64,000 nt of DNA from Patiria pectinifera (GCA_029964075.1 CM057142.1:1813770-1877769); one strand, 5' to 3'; positions 1-34,080 are shown, counted from the stretch's first letter. Translations and numbers: made by a program. The notes: a model not told the origin generated them from the sequence alone.

Positions 1-1873
1 TCAATTTTTGGGGGTCGACTTGAGACATTCGATTTGCCTTCGATGGATGCCATCTGACAGAAGGAGGTGCTACATCTAGCCTATAAGATGTACGTGTCGG
101 CAAAAACTGTTATGGTAGCAGTAGCGGATCTAGGGGTGGGCGTCAGCAACACTCCTCCCCTCCCCGCTGACTAATATGAAACTAGTAAAACTGGGTCGAA
201 AGCAATCAATGGAATTTCTAACTATATTCTCAAATTGTCTTAGAATGCAGGCGAATGCATCGTAGATTTCAAAAATTACCAGGAGGCAAGCCCCCGGACC
301 CCATCAGTACGCCCTACCACTGTGATAAAGACCTGACCCTGGCCCTTCTGGCCTTCCCCATGCCCCCTCCCTCCCAAAGAAGAGGGTGTTGTCCCACCTT
401 CCTCCTCCCCGTTCTCGAATCTTCACCCAAAATTGGGATTTAGTAATAGATGGTATTAAAGGTGATGGTACATGTGTAAAGAAACAAACAAATGATTGGT
501 TCGAAATTTGAACACTTTGCCCATGATATTTTTGCAAGAATTATTGATATTGTAACGTATTCAATACTCGAGCGGTAGTAAGGCCTTCCTGAGGGCACGT
601 CTATTTCTGTTACTTTATTCAACACGTTGATAAAACAGACGATGAACTATTCTTTTTGATTTCGAAATGATTGTTCATTCCTTACTCTCTTTGATTCTCA
701 CTTGTATTTAATCACAAATTATTGACTTACTGACCTAATCCTGGCAGCTAAACGTTAGTTCTCAAGAACGTGAACTGCATTTTCGATCCGCGCGCTACGA
801 AAGCCACAATCTAAAGCAAATGAGACGATCACGCAGTGATCACGCGCTGTGCATGGATCAGGCGACCGAAAGCAGCTGCCAGAAGCAGGTAAGTGTCAGT
901 GTATAGCACCGCCAGGCGACCACAAAGCGACGCTTGTTTAAAAACAAAGTATTATCTGTGGTGTGATTCTACCCCCGATGTTGCCCCTCCCTTTCTACTC
1001 CTTCATGGAAAGCCAATCTATGCAACATTTACCTAAAGCCAAACGTTTAAGGCAATGGTTGTTTTTAATAAACGAAATAAATGTTTCTCTTCACTAAGTC
1101 GAATTTATGAGTTCAACATCTAATACAAAACTCTGATTATCGAGGTGGTAGATACCTCTTGCTATTTCTAATGTCACTTATTTTTCGAATAGTATGTGCA
1201 ACCTTAATGACGCTTCTACGTATTAGGTTTTCGCTTTGATATTGGGAGTCGTTTTAAGTTGTACTTCTTTTGCTGTCACACTAAGCCCTTTGGTCCAAAG
1301 GTTACTGTGTTCGACTCGCATGCCGTTGGTACGTGGGTTCGAACCATCAAAGGGAATATGGTGCTTGTGTTCTGTTCTTTGCCAAGACACTTTACTACAA
1401 TTGCCTCTCTCCACCCAGGAGTGTATATGGGTACCTAGGGAGTTAGAGACCATTATGCGCTGATTCCGAGCTGCTGCAAAAACTGCATGGTCTCAACAGT
1501 TTATGAAAAATTGGGAAAGTTTACATGAAAAGTGAAAGTTTGAAATCCGGCTCCGACGCTTATCCAGATCCAACAGAACGTATGAAATGTGTATGCAAAT
1601 ACGAAGAGAATTATTAACTGTCTTTTTATTTACTTTCAATTGGGACCAAACTGTGTTTTATGGACAGAAAGGTATTTGCAATGAAATAAATAATCACCTC
1701 GGTCAAAAACACTTGCATCTGTCGCCGTTCCATTTGAATTGCTGATGATGCAACTTTGTCATCAGAGAAAGTGTGCCTTGCAAGCACAGCACTAGTAGTT
1801 CACAAACGTAGATATGTAACTTGGTTTCTTAATTTTCTAACGGCATAATATTAAAATACATCAAATGGTTTGT
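1..1873. repeat. Tandem array, unit 1 (cut by window start)
   Basis: The opening words of the window (TCAATTTTTGGGGGTCGAC) recur at 1875, and the sequence that follows, including a pyrimidine-rich block near 340-420 and a SINE near 1300-1480, is repeated in the same order with small indels. No coding region is seen. The unit is about 1.87 kb. Confidence 0.85.
1260..1480 (+). mobile_element. tRNA-derived SINE copy
   Basis: Contains a pol III B-box (GGGTTCGAACC, 1335-1345) followed by the body CCAAGACACTTTACTACAAT and CTCTCCACCCAGGAGT. A second copy lies at the same place in the next tandem unit. The tRNA-like head is too degraded to be a tRNA gene. Confidence 0.6.
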
Positions 1874-3910
1874 TCAATTTTTGGGGGTCGACTTGAGACA
1901 TTCGATTTGCCTTCGATGAACGCCATCTGACTGAAGGAGGTGCTACATCTAGCCTATAAGATGTACGTGTCGGCAAAAACTGTTATGGTAGCAGTAGCGG
2001 ATCTAGGGGTGGGCGTCAGCAACACCCCTCCCCTCCCGTTCCGCCGCTGACTAATATGAAACTAGTAAAACGGGGCCAAAAGCAATAAATGGAATTTCTA
2101 ACTATATTCTCAAATTGTCTTAGAATGCAGGCGAATGCATCGTAGATTTCAAAAATTACCAGAAGGCAAGCCCCCTGGCCTCATCAGTACGCCGTCCCAC
2201 TACGATAAATTATGGGACATTAAAACCAAAGGCCTGTCCCTGGCTCTTCTCTGGCCTTCCCCATGCCCCCATTCCCTCCCAGAAAGGAGGGTGGGGTCCC
2301 ACCTTCCTCCTCCCCGTTCTCGAATCTTCGCCCAAAATTGGGAATAAGTAATAGATGGTATTAAAGGTGATGGTACATGTATAAAGGAACAAACAAATAA
2401 TTGGTACGAAATTTGAGTACTTTTGCCCATGATATTTTTGCAAGAATTATCAATATTGTAACGTATTAATAAATACTCGAGCGGAATAATGCCTTCATCG
2501 GGGAACGTCTGTTTCTGTTAATTTATTCAACACGTTAATAAAACAGACGATGAACTTTTCTTCTTGATTTCCAAATGATTGTTTATTCCTTACCCTCTTT
2601 GATTCTCACTTGTTTTTAATCTCAAATTATTGGTTTGGTACTGACCTAATCCTGACAGCTAAACGTTAGTTCTTAAGCACTGCTTGATAATTCCTTTTAA
2701 AACCTCTCTCGAAGCCCGCCAAACGTGAAATGCATTTTCTATCCGCGCACCAAGCCAGCTACAATCTAAGCACATGAGCTGATCATGCAGTGATCACGCG
2801 CTGTGCATGGATCCGGCGAAAGCAGCTGTCAGAAGTAGGTAAGTGTCAGTGTATAGCGCCGCCAGGCGACTATTTTTCCCCAAAATATTATTGAGTTAAA
2901 GCAACGCTGGTTTAAAAACAAAGTATCTGCGGTGTGATTCTACCCCCGATGTTGTCCCTCCCTTTCTACTCCTTCATGGAAAGCCAATATATTTAATATT
3001 TACTTAAATCCAAACGTTTAAAGCAATGGGTTTTTTAATGAAGAAATAAATGTATCTCGTCACTAAACCAAATTCATGAGTTCAACGTCTGTGGCAATAT
3101 TTCCAAACTGACTGTCAAAATCGTGGATACCTCTTGCCGTTTCTAATGCCACTTATTTTTTCAAGAGTATGTGCAACAATTACATTAATGACAAGTGTAT
3201 ATTATTAGGTGCTCGCTGTGATATTAGGAGTCGTTTCTAAGCTGTATTTCTGTTGCTGTCACACTGACATGGCGTTGGTACGAGGGTTCGAACCCTGACG
3301 GGAAATATGGTGCTTGTGTTCTTTGGCAAGACACTTGACTACAATTGCCTCTCTCCACCCAGGAGTATAGATGTGTTCCTGCGAAGGTAGAGACCAGAAT
3401 GCGCTGATCTAGAGCTGCTGCAAAAAACTGTCTCAAAGATGAACAGGGGAAATAATTAAATGCTTTGAGACCTTGGTATATAATGCTATAAGCACCTTAG
3501 CACCACCGTATTATTATAATATTATTATTATTATGCTATATATCAGTATTAACCTACTAAAACTCAAGAAAGTGAAAGTTTGAGATCTGGCTCCGACGCT
3601 TATCCAAATCCATCAGCACGAATGCAATGTGAGCGAAAATACGAAGTGAATTATTAACTGTTTTTTTATTCACTTTCAATTTGAGCCAAACTATGTTTAA
3701 TGTACAGAAAGGCAGTTGTGTTTGCAATAAAACAATAATCAACCCGGACAAACAAACACTTGCAGCTGTGAGCGTTTCATTCGAATTGCTGATGCTGCAA
3801 CTTTCTGTTTGTCATCCGAGAATGTGTACCATGCAAGTAGTTCACAAAAGTTGATATGTAACTTGGTTTCTGAACTTCCTAATGGCATCACTCTTTTTTT
3901 AATGGTTTGT
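1874..3910. repeat. Tandem array, unit 2
   Basis: Second copy of the unit above, same order and orientation, about 2.04 kb because of small insertions (for example an ATT microsatellite near 3510-3535). High identity to unit 1 through the CCCAAAATTGGGA block and the ACACGTT/AAACAGACGATGAAC block. Confidence 0.85.
3230..3430 (+). mobile_element. tRNA-derived SINE copy
   Basis: Same family as the copy near 1300, with B-box GGGTTCGAACC at 3284-3294 and the same CTCTCCACCCAGGAGT body. Probably carried along by the tandem duplication and not independently inserted. Confidence 0.6.
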
Positions 3911-4560
3911 TAATAAATGTTGGGGGTCAAATAGTCATTCGGTGGGAATATCAGCTTGAGAAATTCGATAAGATATTCGAGAAATTCGATAAGCCTTCGA
4001 TGGACGCAATCTCATTCAAGGAGGCGCTATACATGTAGCCAATGATTGAGATGTACGTGTCGGTAGTAACTCTAATGGCAGTATAAAGTGCATGTACTAA
4101 TGGCAGGTGGAGAATTATTATGTTACAGCTATTAAACAGTAGGGGAAGCTTGATCTCTGTAAATTACGGGTAACTTATACGCAATGCTGATGCTATAGAA
4201 TAGGGAAAATTGCCAGAAGCCTCCCTCTGGCCCTTCTGGCCTTCCACGTGCCACCATCCTGCCCGCCCTCCCAACCATCCCCCACCCCATCTCCACCTCC
4301 CCACCTTCACGCCAAAAAAGAGGAGGTCCCGCCTCCATCCTTCCCGATCACTCTCCACCCAAGGTTTGGTGGTAAGATTATGGTATAAAGGCACAAACAA
4401 ATGATTAATATTAGGGCCTAAGTACGAAATTTGAGAAATTTGCCCACGACAGACAGGCAAGAATTATTGATATCATGGAGTTAAAAAGACGCTGGTTAAA
4501 AAGTAGTATCCGTGGTGTGATTCTAACCCCGATGTTGCCCCTTCCTTTCCACCGCCTCTT
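3911..4560. repeat. Tandem array, unit 3 (diverged, shortened)
   Basis: Starts with a diverged version of the same opening (TGTTGGGGGTC), keeps the GATGTACGTGTCGG and GGCCCTTCTGGCCTTCC landmarks and the GTGGTGTGATTCTA block, then homology ends near 4560. It lacks the SINE and is clearly older or more eroded than units 1 and 2. Confidence 0.7.
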
Positions 4561-5973
4561 AGGGAGCCCCATGCACGTTGAGGAATGAGTTACCTAGTTC
4601 GTAAGTAAGTTTCAGCACCTATATACACATTAAGCAGGAAAACACAGCCATGTTGTCATGCGTACAAATAGCGCCCTGATCCCACGCAGCGGAGCAAAGG
4701 GTCGATTTGCGGGCGGTGCTTAATGGAGCCTCATTCTCAATAATAATAATAAACCCATTATGGCATTCTTCGAATTGTAAATGGGGCACAAGGGGCAGGG
4801 GAGGCACATAACTCGAGTACGGGAACGGGAGGGGGCCTCCCCAATTTACGCCACCGCCCAGTTGACAAGCCACTGATATGTTCTTCCAACTCCCGAGCTT
4901 CGGGCAGACACTGCAGCCTGCATGGCCATTAACTGCGATCACAGCTGTATAATTCATTGTACCGAAAGTCCCCAACACTTTTGGTATAACTTAAATAACA
5001 ACGAATCGGTAGAAAAATTGCTGAGGCATTCAGCCATAGTCTTTGTTTGGCCCAAAACAACGATAACATATTCGGAATTATGTAAATTAATGACAAAAGA
5101 TGTTATATACGGGAAATGTGTTTGTGAACATTTTGTTTCTTAATACAGTCTTCCAACAAAAAGTCCTGTAAATAAGTTTAAAATTTTGTTGGTTATTTTG
5201 TCACCCTTTCCTTTTATACAAGTTCTCCTAGTTTGAACAAATAACGTGTTCAAATTAAATGTGTAATAATGGGATTACCCGTGCAAACTGTTGTTTTGTC
5301 AAGTTCCGTACAATATGCTGGTATACGTTTATGGTTTGCAAGACATCACCGTTGGTGAAATATGCAGCGCTGGGCAAACTTCCTTTTAGCGACGAATTAA
5401 GGTTTACCTCAGGATCACACACGACAGAGTTAGAATATGGAGGCGAGTGGGTGAGGAACTGGATAAGGACTGCATCCACTACTTATAATTAAGACTATGT
5501 CTGGATGCCTAAGTAATTTCTCTACCGATTAGTCGTTATTTGACCGAGAGTTGCTCAGTAGTTTTTGAGTTATACCAAAAAGTGTTAGGGGGACTTTATT
5601 TTGGTTGAGTGTATAATCCCCTCGCTTGTTCCGATGCTGATGGTTGTGACGGCATTGAACAGTATACGCACCACCCAATACACACCAAACAGCCGTGGAC
5701 AAGTTTACAACTCTCCGACTTTTCAAATGTGGGCTGAGCTGATTACAATCCTCTTAGTAAAAAACAAAACAGACCAGATATTTGGAAGTTAATGGCTGAC
5801 CGACAAACCACGTCAGCAGACGAAATGGAAAGTTGTCTGCATCCAGCAAATATTGGAACAATCTACGCGTCCTCTCACGCGATGCGGGCCAGGAGCCATC
5901 TGTTTCACGGCATGGAAGTCTATAAAGCAAACAGAGGCTCTGCTGGAAATCAGACCATTCCTCATCGGACGCC
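4561..5973. other. 5' flank of the mosaic gene
   Basis: No coding region recognised. The stretch should hold the promoter and 5' UTR of the gene starting at 5974, but no convincing TATA box or other core element was picked out. Open frames here are short and without domain motifs. Confidence 0.4.
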
Positions 5974-26258
<20,285 letters not shown>

Positions 26259-26268
26259 ACGTATCAAG

Positions 26269-28731
26269 GTGAGCTATTCCTTGCTTCTGATAGCAAAATT
26301 TAGGGCACTGTGGCGCAAAATGGACAGGCTCACCAAACACTGTTATAGTTCTGGCGTCACATTTTCAAAACTTATCGAACCGAAGCGGGGCAAGGTAACT
26401 GAAATTTACCTTAGCTAAATCATAACCCCATAGAATAAATTGGATGAATTACCATCTGCAACAAAAACAATAGTCTTGTGTAGTATTGAGTAACTTTGTG
26501 ACATTTTGAAACTCAATTAGGCACACATAAGAAAAACGTTTTATTTCCGATGAAAACCAGTAGCTCGCATTGTGTTACCTCTCCAACACCAGCAACAAAC
26601 TTCGTTTGCCAAATACCAGATTATATTTTGGGTGCCAAATGCTACAAATGCGACAAGTACTGTACACCAATTACTGCATGTAGCTTTTGGTGAGGCTAGC
26701 TAAATTTAGTACGGGCCTTATGCACAAGTTGGCCATTTTTGTCGTGTTCCCTGAATGTATTTCATACACTGTGAACTGTTGAAGGGGATGGTGCCAGACT
26801 ATTTATTCACTATAGCCTCACTTTCACTTTTTGTAATGTGGCTTAAAACATTAGAGTATGTTTAATCACAAATGTTAATTGTTCAGAGCAGACTGGTATT
26901 GTAACGTTTTTCCTCACTCTCAGTCGAATATGGCTTTAGTTTTACGTCCTAGAATGAGCCCTTTAGGCTTCCAAAGTTTGTTTTGTACAAAATATCATCA
27001 ATCAGGCATGTCCGGGTCTTTTTTTGAAATAAAAGATTAATGGCTCCTTTTGCGGTTGCGCCATGTGACAAAAAAATGTCGTAGCTACTTAAAATATACT
27101 ATTTCATAACTTTTTTTACTCGCCGGGAACAAAAAAACCTGGGTGTTTTTTCAAAAGAGGAAACATCTTAAAACACCAAATGCGTATGCATGCTTATCCA
27201 CTTTCTACTCAATTATAGGTTCATCTTAAATGTTTGATTTGTTGCAGGAATCAGCCGTCGTCTCGGACTTATACCGGACATGGAATCGACCACCGTACAC
27301 CGCATTCTAATGTCCATTTGAAATTTCTTAGAATTAGTTTGGAATTTAAGTTTCATTTTGTTCCCATTTTCGTTTCCGTTTTTGTTTCGTTCCTTTGAAC
27401 CTTTTTTCCAAGTTTGAGTTAATCACGAATATTAATGATTCAAATTTTGTGGTTTCAATTTCATTATTTTTGGGCAATTCCACGGAGAAGCGGATACGGC
27501 TGAAAAGTGGATAATTTATTAAATCCATGGAACTGCAAGCATCACAATCTCGAATGTGGTATTAAATGCAAGGAGACAAAAATACCTTTCGTTAACGTGA
27601 TTTTCCAGTGAGATTTAAAATGATTACCCATGTTTTTGGTAAAAACAAACATTGTTATTGGCTTTTAGTTTGAGCAAAATTACGGATTTTTGGCAGCTTG
27701 TATTAACATGCAGCACACATGTGTTATTGTGAATTTTCGTTTTTAAGGCAGAGTGACAGGTTCTTATTCTTTGCCAAAAGAGCTATTTTGTTTAATAAAT
27801 GTTACTTATTATGTTTTTACTTGAATCAAAGATGGGCGGACAAACCGTAACGTATAACGAGCTGTGCCGTAACTACTGTAATTACAGAAATACTATATTT
27901 TATTTCAGATGTATCCCATAGGAAGCTTTCTATTCAAAGACATGCATTTTTTATCCCTGTCTTTTTCTGTAACGTAACTCACCGAGTTACATGTCTCATT
28001 ACAACTCACCAAACTTGCTCCGCATGGCTTTGTTATAAGTCCTGGTGAGATGTATTCATGGTCGGCATACATGTTGACATAGGAGCCTAAAGAGCGTTGC
28101 TTCATCTCTTAAACTGTAACGAAACTCACCGTGGAATTGCCCATCTTGTTCCTAATTTCATTTTCGTTTTCGTTCCTTTAAGCTTTTTTGTTCCAAATTC
28201 TTTTCGTTTTCGTTCCTTTAAGTTTTTTGTTCCAAATTCGAGTTAACCAAGAATATTAACTAATTTGAATTCTGAAGAAATAACTCCCACAACTATGGGA
28301 AAGATGGTACAATAAAGGACATGTCTTTACCAAAGCCCATCTTAGGAAAAGAGTTTGCGCTGAACGGAACACTTTTTCATAGAACCATCGGGCTGTCAAA
28401 ACAAGAATCAAGTCAAATATAACAGTAATGCTCTATAATCCTCTGTTCCCAAACCTCGCTCCGAATCAGCCAATATTATAAACATCTGGGGAGACTATTA
28501 AGAAACGCTAGAACTGAATACAAAAATATTTTCCGTCTTTTCGAAATTGATATAGTCATGAAAATACTTTCATCCAAAAATAAGATTAAATCACAGATAA
28601 TACAGATACTTTTATGAGAAAAAAACATAGTTTAAGTTCTGGACTAAAATATGCACTTAGATATGGCCTATATCATTATGTCAAAAGCTTCAACTAAAGA
28701 CAGCCGTTTATAGCGAAACAAATATACTGTA
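26269..28731. other. Non-coding stretch, possible 3' UTR exon
   Basis: A TTGTTGCAG acceptor at 27239-27247 followed by GAATCAGCCGTCG could begin a 3' UTR exon. Otherwise AT-rich; 27350-27410 and 28155-28240 hold repeated TTTCGTTTTCGTTCCTTT words. A block at 26740-26940 resembles 61690-61900. No domain-bearing frame. Confidence 0.4.
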
Positions 28732-28860
28732 CACTGCAAAAACTGCAGTGTTAAATTTACACCATTGGTATCCATATAGGACCATCTGGTGTTAAATCTT
28801 ACTGGTGTTGTCCTATATAGATACCGAATGGTGTTAAATTTACACTACGGTTTTTGCAGT
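28732..28860. mobile_element. Palindromic MITE (ACTGCAAAAAC ends)
   Basis: About 129 bp. Left CACTGCAAAAACTGCAGTG then TTAAATTTACACCA and GGTATC; right GATACC then TGGTGTTAAATTTACACT and GGTTTTTGCAGT. Almost the whole element pairs with itself. Confidence 0.8.
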
Positions 28861-30325
28861 ATACACTGAGGGTTTTGTTGAACATTGGCAATGTGCGACT
28901 GATGTAGAGTTCAGTCGTGTATAACTCACAGCCTTATTCTTGAATAAGCGATCTCCCCGGGGTAAAATCTATGACACCTAATGTTTTTTGTTTTTTTTAA
29001 TTGGTTTACAAAAAAATGCCTTGCTGCACAAATTGCAATTTATTCCCTGGTCGTTTAGAGGCAAAAAAAACGTGAGGGATTCCATAATTCCAGCCCAAAA
29101 TACCGTTAGAAATTGCATCACAACATCGTAGAAGAGCTTGAACTGAGCAGCGATTTGGATAAACTAAAAAATACGAAAAGCAAAGCTCATAAAGAAATAC
29201 AAGGACACGGTTTGCGACGCATTTCCCCTTTATTTCAGGCAAGTTTATGTTCGTGATTTGTTGTTGTTTTCGTTTCGTTTTCTCCATTATGAAAGAAGTT
29301 CTCTCATTTTTTTCCTTTAGTAAAATAAAAAGGATTAGATTAAAGTGCAATTCCTTTGTGTCTGAGTGAGTGTGTTTTTTTTTAATGTGCGTTTGTCTTC
29401 CTTCTGATAGCTTTTCCTGTATCGGTTAGATTAATTGTTGCAGATATAACCTAATTCTGACAGTCATCAAGAAATTGAATAGTCTCAACATATCGTCAAG
29501 CACTCTGAAAAGAAGTAATTTTAACCAAATAAGAAATTGACTGTGACCACATACAATGGAAAACATAACTGGAGCAGATGACGCCCCCCCCCCCCCCATC
29601 TTTGGGCTGCAAAAATAGGAAATTAATGCAGAAACAAACACCACATGCCAGTCCCCCGAGTGAAAGTTGGATTGCTTGTTTATTGCTACATTATATATGC
29701 ATAAACATACAATATATATACGTCTTAATTGGTCGCTACAAAGGTTCCTATATAGAGAATTAAACATTTAAAATGCAGGCACGGATCCAGGGGGTCATCC
29801 CTCCCCCCCCCCCTCTCTGACGGAAAAAAAACTATGAACAATAGGCCTAATAATAATTAGCTATGTCCGCCTGTCTCGGACAGAGAGGCGTAGCCAGTAT
29901 AGGGTTAGGAGGGTATTTGAACACTTGTGCGATAGTGTGCATGATAGTCGGATTTGAACAGCGCCCCCGTTGGAAGATGGTAACACCCCACCTCCACCTC
30001 AGCCCACCCCCAACTTTTTGATTTCACGGCGGCCAACTGTGCGTAGAGTCATTGATCCGCTCCTGCAATACACTTATGTAACACCTTAAAAACATGTAAA
30101 ATCTCAATGATCATAACAAAGGACACTACAAACTTCACTTAAAACATATATTACTTGAGTTTAAACAAAAACACTGGTGTTTACAATTCTCATTTTAAAT
30201 ATCTTCCTGCAGCGTTATCAAAAGAGCGGTTTGATCGCTTAGTCCGTCCCTTGAGTGATCTTGAAGAATAGCAGGATGAGATTCGTCTGCAGTTATTGCA
30301 TGAGTTCGTGTCAATGTCCGCTGTT
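28861..30325. other. Non-coding stretch with poly-C tracts
   Basis: No gene recognised. 29583-29597 and 29805-29815 are C runs. 29777-30066 begins CAGGCACGGATCC and ends GATCCGCTCCTG, a likely eroded relative of the GGCGGATCC hAT-type elements, but no target duplication was found. Confidence 0.45.
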
Positions 30326-30329
30326 ATAG

Positions 30330-30619
30330 AACACTCGATTAGTTAGCTAGAGGGATGTTTCAAACAGCATGAAGTGAACTTGTTGAACAAAATCGGGATT
30401 TTTGACCGAAATATTATAATTTTTTGACCGAAAAGGTATTGATGAATGGGAATAAATATGTGCTCGGTCGGTATTAATCACTCTGTTTAAGATCGCTAAG
30501 AGTCTGGGTGCTGATAATTACCCTCGCCTTTGGCTCCAGTAATTATCAGCACCCAGACTCTAAGCGGTCTTAAACAGAGTGATTAAAACCTCTCGAGCAC
30601 ACATTATTTTATTCCCTTA
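30330..30619 (-). mobile_element. Composite foldback element (partial, reversed)
   Basis: Reverse of 51896-52160: GTTTCAAACAGCATGAAGTG, GGTATTGATGAATG, then a hairpin with arms CACTCTGTTTAAGATCGC and TCTGGGTGCTGATAATTA (30478-30535) facing their inverse (30539-30590). Same family as the element in the LDLa array. Confidence 0.8.
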
Positions 30620-30660
30620 GTAAATTCTCCATTTTGTTCCACAAGAGGGCGCCATGCCGG

Positions 30661-30786
30661 CAGGGGGGCACCCCCTCCCCTTAGACCCCTCCCCCAGGAC
30701 GGCGATCCGTATCCACCTAAGTGCCCCCCATCAAATGCTGGTGCCCCCCTGTGCCCCCCAGACTGAAAAGTCTGGTGACGCCACTG
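30661..30786. mobile_element. Short hAT-like MITE
   Basis: Flanked by a perfect 8-bp duplication CATGCCGG (30653-30660 and 30787-30794). Ends CAGGGGGGCA and TGACGCCACTG are only partly inverted. GC-rich interior with CCCCC runs. Confidence 0.65.
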
Positions 30787-30794
30787 CATGCCGG

Positions 30795-33700
30795 ATAAAG
30801 GAAAACTTCATTTGTGTGGGGGGCCGGGGCCGGTCGCGGACGCATGCACACGAACCGTTTCCGCTTGGTTACAGCACTTAAGTTCAGGTAAGTAGTTTAC
30901 TTTGTTTCATTTTATTGGAAATCACCTAGTGTCTTGTTGGTTTAGTGACCATGACTTCGCCCATGGAGTTTCAATCAGGCCAAAGTCATGAAAGTGGTTC
31001 GCCCAACAGGAGTACAGTACGACGGACTGTGTACAGTGTCACTGAACAGTGAATGTGTCATGTGTAGCTTACCGGTGCGTGAAGTTGCTAAGAATGGATA
31101 CGTGTGTGTGATGTACCGGGTATGCTGCCCTATCATTTTTGGACTTTAAACAAAATCCACGGAAAGACGCCACTTCTTTGGTTGTGTATCCAAGTCTATG
31201 GAGAGTTGAGTGCATTTTGAATACAAAATTGGAAATGTTTTTCACTCCCAGATTCATGTCTTTTCAACATTTTGTAATGAATGATCATTGACTTCATTGA
31301 GATGATATGGGATGAAAAATAGTGGCGTCAGGGTGCAACATTCTTTACAAATCGAATTTTATTTATGTTGTTAAAGGTATTGGAATCATCAAAATATCTG
31401 CCAATAAATGGCATTGTTGTAAAGCAACAATCTAACCATACAGAACTGGGAAAAAATGTATGCCCAGATGCCATCTTTGATTGTGTACAAAGTCAAGTCT
31501 ATGAAGAAGTCAAGTGCATTTTCAAATTACATGTACAATGTAGGCCTAGGCCTATTTTCTAACAAAATTTAAATTGTTTCTCAGTCACAGATTCATGTGT
31601 TTCAATATTTTAATAACCGTCTATTCCTTCCTCCATGATTTAACAGGCACTTTCGGTGATTTTTTTCTGGTTCTTAACCCTATTATTATGGGTTTACTTT
31701 CAAGATGTCAGGCTGGCTTTCAGAAATTGAAAACTTTTTGAAATTTTAAAATCAGATGACCAGAAGTTGAGATATTTCACTTTCTTAAAATCAATAATGA
31801 CGGTGCCATTTTCATGGACAATTAAATGCACTACGCAATCTTATTGTTTTCTTTATCTAGCCGTGGCATGGCATACATGTACTGTCGATGTTCAACTGAC
31901 CTGAATGAAAATACAATGTAAATTCACAGGTTAGGTTTTTAACCCATCAAAATGCATGGAAACAGGACAAAAAGAAGTTGGCACTTTATGTCTGAGTCAA
32001 GTAAAGTCAACAAAATCGGGTCGAAGTGCGATGACCCTGTTGACCCGATTGTCCTTGGATTCACACAGGTATACGCACTGCAAATGGATGAACTCTGGCA
32101 TTTGCGCCGCATTTTAGCGACATCTTCAGAACTGGTTGTGTAACTTCATTGAATTTTGGGTGGTATACATGTACCCGAAGGTGTCCGGAATTATGACGGG
32201 TAAATTTCATTTGTGTAACCTATGTAGTTTTTAAGCAACGATTTTTATAACTTTGGCCGTCATGTCGAGGTCCGTTGTTGTTTTTTTGCCATGGGGGAAA
32301 AGTCAATTGACGGTGGAGCCTAGCTGACCTTCATTGAGATAAAATATGATGAAGAAAAGTGGCGTCAGAATGCAATTTTTATAATCTTTCCCAGATAATT
32401 TGTGGGAAGAGGGTAGGATAGTGAAACGACCATGTTAACTAGTGGTTACAATAACAGCAAAATGCACGATCCATAAGCGAATGCACAAAAGTGTGTTGAA
32501 ATTTACTAAGCATTAAATTAAAAAAAAATATATATTTTACATCTTTTGACATTAAAAATTATGATTTAAATGAACAAGGGATGTCAGGGAAAAAATTGAG
32601 AGTGCAAAACTGTCATCTAAATGATGGGTACATCCAGACCCCTGTTAAAAAAAATACATAAAGATAAAAAGATAATTAATGGCACACTGGCACAGTATAC
32701 ATAATAAAAACTGTTAAAATTATATAAATAATATGATTGTTCAAAACATGAAACAAACAAATAGGCCTATCCAACATGCAGGAAAAACCCATTGCAAACT
32801 CAAGCAATCATTCTTTCCCCTAGTTTTATAATTTTAATAACTATTTTGACCAAAAACTGTCATATTTTGGTCAAAATACTTTTTAAATTTTAAAAACCAG
32901 GGGAAACAATGATTGCTTGAGGTTGTAGAAGTCATTTTGAGGTGATAAGACTATCGGTAGTTTATAAGAATTTTGTTTATAACTAAAGGGAAAGAGGTGT
33001 CCTTAACTTAATAAACTACACTTTTACAGTATTTTCGTGCATATGTTTATCGGAAATGAGTTTAGTAAATTTATATTTGTGCATGTCTATGGGAAGTTAC
33101 ATGTAGTTGAGTAAATATTTTTACAAATGCTGTAATACCTTTTCACGGCTTTATATATTTATTATTTAAGGTTTTAAATTTCCACGTCTAAATCAGGGCC
33201 CGTCTATGCAGCTACGGCATAAACAATGTGAGAATCAAGTCATTAGCATGATTAGGTTGGACTGAAACCTCAACTTGATTTCCCAGTGGAGACTCTTTAA
33301 CGACTCGACCATCAAATACCGAGGCATGATGAGCCGAAATCGCAATCAGTTGAATTTGGATTGAAATATTGAAATACGTGATAAAAATAACTGTCTGTCA
33401 TTCAACAAACTGCATGTGTGTTTGTAATGACCATTACAATGAGTAAAGTGACTTCAGGATAAAGAATTATTCCTCAGTAATAAAGCAGTAAATTTATGCC
33501 CAGTTTGTAGCATTCACAGTCTAGCTACCGGTACATGTAGCTACATGTATCCCATTCTGGCTTGTGTACAAAGTTTACTGGAACAAAACATTTTCATAGA
33601 ACACTTAAACTTGATTTGATTTGATATGATATGACAAAGTATAGATCCCGATGGCAACATACATGTACCGGTACATTGTACATGTAAACAAAAACCCAAT

Positions 33701-33904
33701 AGCTTCCTGCCTTGCAACATATAGCCACATTTATAACACTTTGAATTTGATTTTCGCTGACCTCAATTAGAACTTGTGTCTTTTATCCTCACCGTTTGGT
33801 GAGATATTGTAATTGAATTGGTACTGGTACGTACTGGTGCAAGGTAGAATAATGACTTAAGTGCCTCATCCATCAAATGCATTGCTAGCAATAAGACGTG
33901 TGCA
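30795..33904. other. Non-coding stretch
   Basis: No gene seen. AT-rich with a few related blocks (31095-31260 and 31440-31620 share GTGTACAAAGTCAAGTCTATG-type words; TTGAGATGATATGGGATGAAAA at 31300 and TTGAGATAAAATATGATGAAGA at 32334 are similar), suggesting an old repeat family. 32800-32920 is a hairpin with arms TCAAGCAATCATTCTTTCCCC and GGGGAAACAATGATTGCTTGA. Confidence 0.45.
32800..32920. mobile_element. Palindromic MITE
   Basis: Inverted arms as CAAGCAATCATTCTTTCCCC on the left and GGGGAAACAATGATTGCTTG on the right, with inner TATTTTGACCAAAA facing TTTTGGTCAAAATA. About 121 bp, no coding content. Confidence 0.7.
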
Positions 33905-34080
33905 TTAGTGTTGTGCATCAGGTCGGGTTGACCAGGCCAAACTGACCTGAATAGATGTACACCGAATCTGAACTGAAACCGATCTGAACTTCCTAAAACC
34001 GACCCGTCCCAACCCGACAAGAATTTTTTTTAAATGACCTGAAACCGAACCAAATCAACCAACCCGAAGAAAAACCGGAA
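33905..34080 (-). repeat. GGGTCGG repeat element, reversed copy
   Basis: Starts GTTGTGCATCAGGTCGGGTT and runs through ACCGACCCG and AACCCGACAAG to ACCCGAAG. Matches the reverse of 13429-13618. More diverged than the other copies. Confidence 0.65.

Noticed and set aside
4619-4978. 119-codon reverse frame upstream of the mosaic gene
   Set aside because: No domain or signal peptide and it ends in low-complexity sequence; not supported as a gene.
29006-29767. Reverse-strand frames of 113-114 codons
   Set aside because: AT-rich, hydrophobic by composition, no motif, and one runs through a poly-C tract.
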